Shown here: positions 22,079-31,449 of the stretch, piece after piece
How the letters are laid out: every line of letters starts with the position of its first letter
Numbering within the stretch: the stretch's first letter is position 1
DNA from: Argentina anserina
Taxonomy: Eukaryota > Streptophyta > Magnoliopsida > Rosales > Rosaceae
Assembly: GCF_933775445.1 (NCBI RefSeq)
Contig: NC_065873.1
Location: forward strand, 26,102,001 to 26,166,000
Direction of reading: 5' to 3'
DNA: 64,000 nt
The notes under the pieces: model-generated
What the model saw: the letters and a program-made list of their open reading frames with translations, nothing else
Databases searched by the model: none
Told to the model about the DNA's origin: nothing
Translations under genes and position numbers: made by a program

Positions 22079-22688
22079 TAAGAGCATCCGCAGCGGCGAG
22101 CAATTTTGCCGGCGTGCTCGAGCAGGAGGAGGGACTAGCCGGAGGACCTCGAGCAGGAGAAGGGGAGGCTCGCACCGGCGAGCAGGAGGAGGCGAGCTGC
22201 TCGCCCAGTCAACCCAGCCGCGGTGCTCGTCCGATCGCTCGAGCAAATTTTGCTCCGGCGTTTGCTCGATCGCCTGGCGGAGCCCACCGCCCGTGGGTGA
22301 CGTCAGGCACGGGCGAATTTTTTTTATGTTAGGCGCGTGCAACGCACGCGCCAAAAAAAAAAGCGAGCCAATGAATGGCTGCCACGTGTCAAGCAGATTG
22401 GCCAACGGTCCAATTGATCTGGGCCTTCCATTTTGAATCAGAAATTTCGATCCAACGGTCAGAATTAATTGGCAACGGCTACTATTTGATCATAACGGAA
22501 ATAAACCCAAAAAAATGTAAAAAAATCCCCAAATTTTCAAAATTCTCCCAAAAAATTGCCTATAAATACTACTTCAATTTGTTATGAACTCACACCAATT
22601 TGTGCACAACAAATTTCACATCTTCCTCCATCTCCTCTCTCTTTTCGTATCTCCTCTCTCTTTTCGTTTAGCATTTTTTTCTCAAACA

Positions 22689-23917
22689 ATGGGCACCCAT
22701 TGGCTTCCTTCCGAAGATTTACAAATGTGCATTTCTTTTGTCCGTCATAGCATTGATGAATATGACGGTAACAAACAAAAGAGGGATAAATTGTGGGAGA
22801 CAATTCATGGCGATTATATGCAAAATTGGGTGCTAGCACCGGGTGAGAAACCTCCGAATGAGCCAAGGACCCGAATCGCGCTCGCTTCTCACTACAACAA
22901 GTTCAAGCTACTCTTGCAAAAATGGGGCGAATGTTTGGCGGCATCACGACAACGTATAGCTAGCGGCACTTCGCTAATGGACGAAGTAAGTACATTGTGT
23001 TATCATATATTATAATTTTTATTTGATTATATGAATTAAATTATGTAATTTATATCTAATTTGTTTAAATATATAACATTGTTTACATATTTAATTATTT
23101 GAATATATCTAATTTTATTTACATTATTTATTTTATTTAATTTGTTTAAATATGTAGCATTGTTTACATTATTTGTTTTAATATATCTAATTGGTTACAT
23201 TATTTGTTTTATCTAATTTATTTAAATTATGTAATTAAATAAATACCTAATATAAGTTTTTTACATCAGGAACGACAAGCTCAATCATGTTACTATAATG
23301 CCAAGAAGAAAAAGTTTACACACTTTGAATGTTGGGAAGTGGTTAAAGATCATCCATCTTTCGTTGCGGTGCTACCTACTACTCCATCTCCATATGCAAG
23401 TAGTTACCACGGTACTCCTTCCGCAACTGAATCATCTCCAACCATCAATTTGGATGGCGACCAATTGAATGAGACACCTCAAAACAACACGGCAACTCCA
23501 TCGAGTCCACCTAGACCAATGGGAACCAAGGCGGCAAAGGAAGCTAGGCGCCAAAAGAAACATGGTAAGACTCCTATTGAGCAACGGGTGGAGGTTTTGC
23601 ATACCATTGCAAGTGACCAAGCATCATGGCATACCAAGAGGCTAGCCCATAATGAAAGTGAGCTTAATTATTATGCGGAGTACATAGACATTCAAAAGCG
23701 AAAAGAAGCAAGGGCGGAAGAAGAGTTACGATTGAAGAAACAAGAGAATGACACAAGGATCATGACAATGGATTTGGAGGCTATGACCCCAATCTCGAAA
23801 AGGTATTTTACCAAGAGGAAACTAGCAATCCTTAATGAAGGAGAAGCTAGTCAAGATCAACCTACCGATGAAACATATTCGGATTGTTATCACCCAAATC
23901 GCGTGCTTTTTCCATAG
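22689..23917 (+). CDS. Harbinger ORF1: Myb/SANT-like DNA-binding protein with NAM-associated C-terminal domain
   Basis: Exons 22689-22985 and 23270-23917 give 314 aa, with GT-AG borders (GAA|gtaagt, catcag|GAA). The N-terminal part (about 5-110) is the trihelix/SANT-like module with W5, W33, W43 and W71 spacing and the segment KFTHFECWEVVKDHPSF. A low-complexity Ser/Thr/Pro linker follows. A C-terminal charged coiled region (KRKEARAEEELRLKKQEND) matches the NAM-associated domain often found in these proteins. In PIF/Pong elements this protein cooperates with the transposase and helps bind the termini. The start is the ATG directly after a pyrimidine-rich leader; an open frame continues upstream without ATG. 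No lesion is visible. Confidence 0.87.
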
Positions 23918-24112
23918 TAGTTATAGTATTGTACTAAGAATAAATCTGGGCTTGGCTAGTCATTTTATGTAATTTAAATTTTTCGAGAAATAAAATGCAA
24001 TTTATTTATTAAGTTGAAATTGAAATACACATTAAATTAAAACACATACTGAAATTAAACACAAGCTTAATAATTAAACACAAACATCATGAAAACACAC
24101 AATAAAACATAT

Positions 24113-25473
24113 TTAAAGTATTTCACCGGTTTTCACTCTCCAAATGTGTTTCACCAAGTCTTTCTGGAGCTCTCGATGGATGTAAGCGGATTCGAGATCG
24201 GCAACACGGTCGTGAAACCGTTGTATATTAGCTCCATCTCTACTGATTGGCTCAAAAAGAACTCGATTCCCTTGTGCATTCACCGGCCCATCATAAACCC
24301 GGAAAGCCCTCGATGGGTTTTGCAAGTCTTCTTCTTCTTCCTCATCATCATCCTCATCATCCACATACTCTTCCTCAACAATCATGTTATGCAATATAAT
24401 TCAAGCTAACATGATGGTAGTCATTACCGATTTGTGGTGCAATGTACAACTATGACGTATAATTGCCCATCGAGATTGCAAGATGCCAAATGCCCTCTCC
24501 ACATCTTTCCGGTATGCCTCTTGTTTCTTTGCGAAGAGCTTATCTTGCGGCGTCTGGGGATTGGAAATTGTTTTGACAAATGTAGAGTACCTTGGATATA
24601 TTCCGTCAGCCAGATAATAAGCTGTGGTGTACCTCTGTCCGTGGACTTCGTAGACGACAGTTGGGCCTCTTCCGGCAAGGATCTCTGAGAACACATTCGA
24701 TAGGTGGAGCACATTAATGTCATTTTTAGCTCCAGGACAGCCAAAAAAACTGTGCCATATCCACGTATCATACGAGGCCACTGCCTCTAGGATAACCGTT
24801 GGGCGACCCTTTCGGCCCGAGTATGCCCCTTGATAGGCGGTTGGACAGTTCTTCCACTCCCAATGCATGCAGTCGATGCTTCCAATCATACCTGGAAAAC
24901 CTCGGCGTTCTGCTTTAGCTAATAGTCGCGTGAGGTCTGCCGGTGTTGGACTGCGGAGGTATCTTGGACCATAGAGATGAACAATTTGGCTGCAAAACTC
25001 CTTCATACATTTCAGGGTAGTCGATTCCCCCATCCTTGTAATTTCAGTACACTGATCTGCGGCTGACCCGTACGCTAGCATTCGTAGAGCCCGGTCATCT
25101 TTTGTTGGGGAAGTAGCCCTAGCAAACCAGTGGCGTCTTCTCTTTGATGCCAAGACATGTCGTGGTTGCAGAGGTCCGTCATGATAATGTTGAATCGGTC
25201 TCTGCTCATCCTGTACCTCCGACGAAAGTCTTGAGCGTCGAAAATTGGACGTTCGATGAAGTAATCTTCCATGAGATTGTGTCCCCTAGATAGCCTTTGA
25301 CGTGGCTTATTCGGTTTTTTACCGCGACGTGAACCGCTTGGTCGTGTTGATTCATCATCGTGTTGTGCTTCCGCCATGACCACCTGATTCACGAATGATT
25401 GCTCCATATCGTCATCCTCTTCTTGTTGACGTTGTCTCCGCCTGAAAAAATTGTGAAAGCTGAAAGGATTCAT
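24113..25473 (-). pseudogene. Harbinger DDE transposase, broken by one frameshift and one nonsense codon
   Basis: Starting at the ATG at 25473, the frame carries an N-terminal region typical of plant Harbinger transposases, up to QREDATGLLGLLPQQKM. Near 25088-25093 the frame shifts (one base appears missing) before RMLAYGSAADQ. The catalytic core then follows with all three acidic residues: D in GSIDCMHWEW, D in GAKNDINVLH and E in VERAFGILQSRWAI. At 24401-24403 a TGA replaces the expected Cys codon between LA and IILHNMIVEE; the same frame then continues to a stop at 24113. The TGA removes roughly the last 95 residues. Both lesions are inactivating. The tail is rich in Asp and Glu. Confidence 0.9.
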
Positions 25474-25561
25474 CAGAGTGATGAACAAGGAAATGTTGCT
25501 AAGTGTTTAGATTGAAGGATGAGTTATAATGAGTGATATTAGACGTTTTTATAGCAAATTG

Positions 25562-25767
25562 GTCGAAAATCTTATCAGAAATTTGGTCCAATTATTTTGA
25601 TGACAGTGACACGTGTCAATTCTCTACTAGTCGAAAATCTTATCGGAAATCTGCTCCAATTATTTTAGCGACAATGACACGTGGTAGTGACACGTGTCAA
25701 TTATCTATTAGTCGAAAATCTTATCGGAAATTTTGAATAATATCGAGTCGATAATGACACGTGGCAC
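25562..25767. repeat. Tandem repeat of about 70-80 bp with CACGTG boxes
   Basis: Three copies start at 25562, 25630 and 25711 with gtcgaaaatcttatc. Each ends in one or two gacacgtg(t/g) boxes, five in all. The array lies 90-300 bp upstream of the transposase ATG, inside the element, so it probably is the transposase promoter. CACGTG is the G-box bound by bZIP and bHLH factors. Confidence 0.8.
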
Positions 25768-25975
25768 ATTATTATTGGTTGTAAATATATCTGATAAAAA
25801 AATTTAATTATTTCACAACAAGACAAAATTAAATTGCTCAAGCAAATTGTAAATGGGTGTGTGAAAAAATCGATTTGCTTGAGCAAAATATGAAATCGAT
25901 TTGCTTGAAGCAAAATTTGCTTCTGACCCTACCATTTGCTTGAGCAAATGCAATTTATGGGTGCGGATGCTCTAA

Positions 25976-27542
25976 GGGAAGCACATTAGCAACGTAACAC
26001 TGTTCGATCAAAATCTCGACTATAATAAAAGATCGATGTACAGCACATGAAGTATGTCATAACTCATAAGATAAGGTAGAACGATCATTGATCTACAGTA
26101 AGGCATTCTCCGATCGATCCAGCTGCTTTTCCTTTTTCTAGTTTGGTGTTATGTTAGATGAATCGAACTTCCAAACCCTATTCCATACTCTCCCTTCGAT
26201 CACGGCAGAATCAGAACCATAGATTTTTATCTTTATGTGGATGACTCTGATGAGTAGTTCTCATATGAACAGATCGATCAGGGCACAAGAGTGCGTCGTC
26301 CGAGAGCAATATTGAATAATAATAGGTTTGGGTTCTCAGCTAGTGTTTAGCTAATTAACCAGCAGATCGAGTATATTTAAAACTTTTGATACATACAGGA
26401 GAATCAGATTCATTTTCTGAATGGAGGTAGCCTTCAATCCGAAAGAACAACAGATATACTGCAAAAATCAGGTCCAATCTATTTTCTCGTTGCCGCATCC
26501 ATTATCTCTGATCTGTGATTAGCTGCAAACTTGACATTCTCCAATCTCCATTCATATATTTCCTAATTCTCTTACATTTTTCCACAGTAATTCACTATCT
26601 CTGACAAAGACTGCTCATGCCAAAGCCTAACAAAACGAGATCCCTATCTCGCAGAGGCTCTCATACCCCTTTTTACCAGGAATGAAACAATGCATGATTG
26701 TTGCCCTAACCGCGTGGATTAGCATCCATTAACATCAATTAAGCTTTATTAATCAGGCGAGCTAGCTTTTATCATGGGATAAGGGCATCTGTGAGAGAAC
26801 ATGATTAATTTTTTGATGGATACAGAAAGATTAATTAAAACCGAGAGTTAAGTGGATAGGGTGACTCAGGTCCCCTTCCAGACCTAACAATGACGTACGG
26901 TCAAGAATCCAAGAGGCTAGGGGTATGTATATACGTATTGAAATACATGCATGTATTTTGGAGAGGTCGATAAACAAGGCAGCTGTTGAATGGTCGTACA
27001 TTGGTTTGGTGACTCGGAGTCTAGTAAGGATTATCATGATGAGATCTTATCTATTTGGCTTTTGAGTTTTGAGGGGCCTATCATATCTCCATCTACTTTG
27101 CTGTTTAGCATCTTCCTCGTATTCCCTCGACTCCCCTGGCCTGTATCGATTTATGTATCTCTGCCTAGCTATAACGGCATATCTAGCTATATATCACTTA
27201 TGGCTGATCGATGGGCCTAGCTAGCTAACTATACATGACCTCCTCGTTGTATGCACGTAGTCCTTCTATCTATTTATATGTTTGCAAAATGGTTGATCCG
27301 CGCGAAAATATTATGATTATGGTGGATATATAAACGATTGACAATTAACTCGAAGCTTACGTAAGAATTGTAATATGTGCCATCACCAATTAGTTTCAAA
27401 AAAAATTATTATATATACCCGTTACATAGTTTACGTGACGTATCATTTTAATATTATTAGTCTATTTTTTTATTGTAATTATTTTTTATTAGTTACTCAT
27501 ATTTAAAATAATCTTTTTTCCATTTCACCGCGTACATATTAC
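25976..27542. other. Intergenic DNA, no gene seen
   Basis: About 1.5 kb of non-coding sequence. From about 27390 it is the left half of a dispersed repeat whose second copy lies near 29250-29500. Open frames here are below 80 codons and show no family features. Confidence 0.5.
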
Positions 27543-28145
27543 TAGGGGTGGGCATAAAAAGTCGAAATCTTGATCCCGTCCTGAAATTCATAGAGATGGG
27601 ACGGATGTCTAAAAATATTTGTCCCGTCCCGTTTCATAATAGTGGGACGAAACATGAGACGAATAATTTATATATCACTTCGTCTCGTCCCGTCCCACTT
27701 TAAATTTCATTTGAATTTCAACTATCAAATATTTCATCATCATCATATATTTATAATTTATGAGAACACCCTAGATGCATTTGATAAGAAAATGACTAAC
27801 TTCAAAAAATGAATCTTGGACATTGGTTCATTTCTTAAAGATAAACAAGTCCCGGTTAATTTTCTCATTAATATATGGTTAAAATATATGAAATAAATAA
27901 ATTAAGTATAAATTTTAGAATATATAATTATATAAATTTTATTTATAGTAAATTAAGTATTTATTATTTAAAGTCTAAAAATGTGGGATATGCCCGGTCT
28001 CATCTCAATCCCGACGGGATTAATCCTTGGTGGGACGAACTTTTAAAAACACAAATTTTGTCATGATCTGGTCCTCAATTTAATAAGTGGGACGAGACGC
28101 ATGATTAGTTTTATCTCGTCTCGTCTCATTTCGTGCACACCTCTA
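27543..28145. mobile_element. GGGACG-rich hAT-like non-autonomous element, copy A
   Basis: The ends are TAGGGGTGGGCA on the left and, inward from the right, TAGAGGTGTGCA, an imperfect inverted repeat of hAT style. Both flanks are rich in gtcccgtccc/gggacgagac words and the centre is AT-rich. A related sequence without the insert lies at about 29400, which fixes the insertion point. The target duplication is decayed. A second copy in the opposite orientation is at 37562-38110. Confidence 0.72.
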
Positions 28146-29762
28146 ATATTTATCACATTATGGAGTAATATAATTATTTAGGTAAACCACATAACGGTGT
28201 CACATGATATTCCGTATATACCGAATAATTACTCTTCAATGGTCCGTTGTTTTCTACAAAAGTAAAGCCTAGCGTGGTACAACATAATGAATTTATATAT
28301 ATAGTGCTTAATACTATGGTGCTCTATGGTCTCAACAGAATTCGTGTAGAAACAAGAAGAGTTTATAGTGGAATACTATTGCACTTGAAATTATTTTCAC
28401 TTTCCACTATCCTAAGTGACTTCTCATGTTATGATAGATAATGCAACAAATAATTGTTTATATATTTATGGTTAAGCAATATCCACAACATCCTCTTTAT
28501 AAGCCATCATATTTTATAAAGGAGCACAAAAGTATGTTCATTACAGAACTCGAAATAGTTTACTTTTATAAGTGAACCAACTTAACTACGTACTGAAGTC
28601 CTCTATTGATTCCATGTCACGTCGGGAAAAGATAGGTTTGGATAATTCTTGCATAGAATGGAAATTACTTGAGCTCAATTTTTGGACATAATCATTATAA
28701 ATTATGTAAATCCATTTTGCTTTAATTTGAGTATGTTCCATGTCCATTGGTATCATTCCATGTGCCTAATTGGTAATTAGTTTCCTCACTTTTCAGTATG
28801 AAATCAAACCCCATACAAAAACTATAAATCATGAATTTAGATGCGTGATAAAGAAGTCTGAGATTTCTTTTCTGAGGCACGCGTGTACGCTCTTTTGCAG
28901 TTTTGCTTCCCACTCCGATATTGCTTTCCCAAGCTAGGTGGTGACTGCCTGTGACTTCTTAGATGGTTGCATTTTCAGTTTTCGCATGGATTTGATGGAC
29001 TTGGATAAGGGAGACATGACATATGACACGATTTAGTACTTGACTAATCATGATTACGACTAAAACCAATTTCCTTCCGAAGAATTTAAGTCGACCATTG
29101 CGTGGCTAGCAAGTGTGTTGATCATCAATTCATTGTCGGCTTAGTTAGTTTCACATTCATGTACTATTGGAACAAACACATAAATCAAATTACCAACTCG
29201 ACCGTTGAATTACCTTACGGGGGAGCCGTATTAGTCTGTTTCCCTGTCAACTGTGTATTAAACTTCAAAAAAAATATTATATATATTCGGTATATAATGT
29301 ATGTGTTATATTTCTTTAACGTTATTGATCTATTTTTCGTTATATTTGTTTCTGGTTGGTTACTCATATTTAAATAATCTTAACTTTTTTCACCGCGTGT
29401 ATGTTTATCACACTATGAAGTAATATAATTGACTGAGTACACCACATGATAGTGCTACGTAATATTTCGAGTAAATATAATAATTACTCAAGAACGTCAC
29501 TTAGAGTACCAAGGTCGCTCAAGGTCAATGTTTATTATATTCTTCGTACCAACCTATCAATGGAACATCGATCATTTAGCTGAGGTTTTTCTAACTATAT
29601 GTAATATTCATCAGGATTATGATCCTATATATGAAATTGTCATTGTATGTTACATACGTTCTTGTGGTTTTATTCTCTACCGCCAGGCCCGCCTTGCATG
29701 AATGCATGATTGAGTGAGGATCTCCCATTTCATCGCTCTCCCAACACATAAAGATCAGATTT
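28146..29762. other. Intergenic DNA with second copy of a dispersed repeat
   Basis: No gene is visible. The segment 29250-29500 is related to 27400-27542 plus 28146-28250, with shared blocks such as ttactcatatttaa, ttcaccgcgt and agtaatataatt. It acts as the empty site for GGGACG-rich copy A. Confidence 0.55.
29250..29500 (+). repeat. Dispersed repeat, uninterrupted copy
   Basis: The same succession of blocks (tcaaaaaaaat..tattatata, ttactcatatttaa, caccgcgt, tttatcaca..atg..agtaatataatt, accacat) occurs at 27400-28250, where it is split by the 603-bp GGGACG-rich element. Divergence between the copies is considerable, so the repeat is old. Confidence 0.65.
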
Positions 29763-30052
29763 AGGTTGCGTTGGCGGGGCTTATAAGCCCATTAACTTAT
29801 AAGTTGAAGAAGTTTTGTCGTTTGGTAAAAAAAAAAAAGCATGTGACTTTTCTTAAAAGTCAAGATGGTTTCTAAAAGGAAAATGATAACTTACTAAGAC
29901 CCTCCTTTGGCTTATAAGCATAAGTCAGGAAAACACAGGTTATTGTAGTGATTAAATGATATTTTTGAAATACGGTTGAGTACCTTTGTGAACTTCAATA
30001 AATTACCCAAGACCCATTTCATTTATTGTCAACAACTCTTCTCCGTCTCTCT

Positions 30053-30172
30053 CCATGTTCTATCTTTGTTCTCTCTCTGGATACTCACCGGAGTCCGGTC
30101 AACGACGTCGTTCCTCCGGAGCCTTCGACTCCTCCGACGTTGCCCTCACCTGTGGCTACGAGTTTGGTAATG
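30053..30172 (+). other. Exon-like GC-rich stretch inside the outer TIR element
   Basis: From an ATG near 30053 the frame reads through SGYSPESGQRRRSSGAFDSS and CGYEFG up to a possible donor (gtttg|gtaatg). GC content and codon texture stand out from the surrounding AT-rich DNA. It may be a captured gene fragment. I do not recognise the protein. Confidence 0.3.
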
Positions 30173-30852
30173 GGGTTTTGATCTGATGAGTTTGAAATCA
30201 AATGTTCTTTCCTTTTTGCTAAGATTCCAGACTTTGAGATTAGGTAATTGGTCTTGGTGTATGTTTGTATATAAAATTAAGGATTTCTTCAAATTGGGTA
30301 TTAGTTGGTTATAAATCCTTATCATATTGAAAATTTTGGTTAATTTTCTATTGATATATGTTTGCATAGTTTAATTGGGTATTAATAGTGGTTGTGATGG
30401 GATTGAGTTTTGAGTTTTGGTGGAATTGGGTATCAATCGGGAATTGAGTTTTGCCGATGATGTAAAAAAAATCTCAGATCAGGTACTTTGTTTAATTGTA
30501 TTGTACCTTTGCTATGTAATAATACGATTGTGAAGCTTTTTTTTCTCTCAATTTGTGTATGTATTTAGAATCATATTCATCCATTCACGCTTTGTTTATT
30601 TGTCTTATACCTCTGCTTTGTATTAATATGTTTTGTTTTTCCACCTCTTGTTGTTGTGATCATAATTTTACTAGTCCAGTCTGTAATTTATGACTTATTC
30701 TGCAATTTATGTGATTATAATTAAGTTTTATGCTGGCTGTAGCATAAAAGAGATAATTGGGAACTGAATTGAAGTGCAAATCTAATGTTTCCATCCCTAA
30801 GGGTGATATTAAAATTTCATGAAGACTACAAAGGTGAGGGACTTGAACCAAG

Positions 30853-31026
30853 ATGGCTATGAGAGGCTTCAACTTTTATGGGGGAGCTGGAGGAATCTGT
30901 TTTTGGTATGAAGAACTTGGCAGGAAAAGTGTCAATATTTTGGATAATGAAATAGTCGTTGCAGCTGCAGAGATTGCAGAGTTAGACCTTGAGAAAGCGA
31001 AAGAGGATTTGGCAAAGGCATTGTAA
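30853..31026 (+). other. 58-codon open frame, possible captured gene fragment
   Basis: The frame starts MAMRGFNFYGGAGGICFWYE, continues through KSVNILDNEIVVAAAEIAEL and ends in a charged helix LDLEKAKEDLAKA. The solo LTR inserted at its very end, in the last codon: without the LTR the frame would end gca-taa, with it gca-ttg-taa. The helical C-terminus looks like real protein sequence, but I cannot name a family. Confidence 0.3.
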
Positions 31027-31409
31027 TAACCCTAGATTTTTGAAACGATATTTGAACATCGAATTGAATTCTATATAGTTATGAAATTCAATTAAAAGGA
31101 AATTGATTGTTTGCTAACGTTACGAAACGGAAACGGAAACGTTCCGAGAACGTTTAATAAGAAAACGTTACGTTTCCGAACGAATTTATCGACTTTTATT
31201 TAGTCGATCGGTCGCGAAAACTTCCTTCATGAAAGTTGTAGAGCTCGTCGATACGAGTTCGTGAGTATGTGACGCGTTCGAAACGGACATCGTACGTAAA
31301 AGTTATTCACGTCGGAAGTTAGTTTCCGATTTGGAAACTAGTATAAAAAGGAAATTTTCTTAACTAGGGTTTCCATAACAGGAAACCCTTTCATTTCCGC
31401 CGCTCTCTC

Positions 31410-31449
<40 letters not shown>

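Larger units (their letters stand above)
22082..25972. mobile_element. PIF/Harbinger DNA transposon with both ends and two genes
   Basis: The 3891-bp element is flanked by TAA on both sides (22079-22081 and 25973-25975), the 3-bp TWA-type duplication of PIF/Harbinger. Terminal inverted repeats begin GAGCATCCGCA at each end. The subterminal zones hold several palindromes of the form ttgct(c/t)(g/a)agcaa: near 22236, 25828, 25871 and 25933. The left subterminal DNA is GC-rich and the right AT-rich. Inside are a plus-strand Myb/SANT-like ORF1 and a convergent minus-strand DDE transposase gene, the two-gene set that defines the superfamily. The transposase is broken, so this copy cannot move by itself. 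Confidence 0.93.

Noticed and set aside
24434..24771. ORFs of 84 and 115 aa inside the transposase region
   Set aside because: Shadow frames of the transposase on both strands; no independent features.
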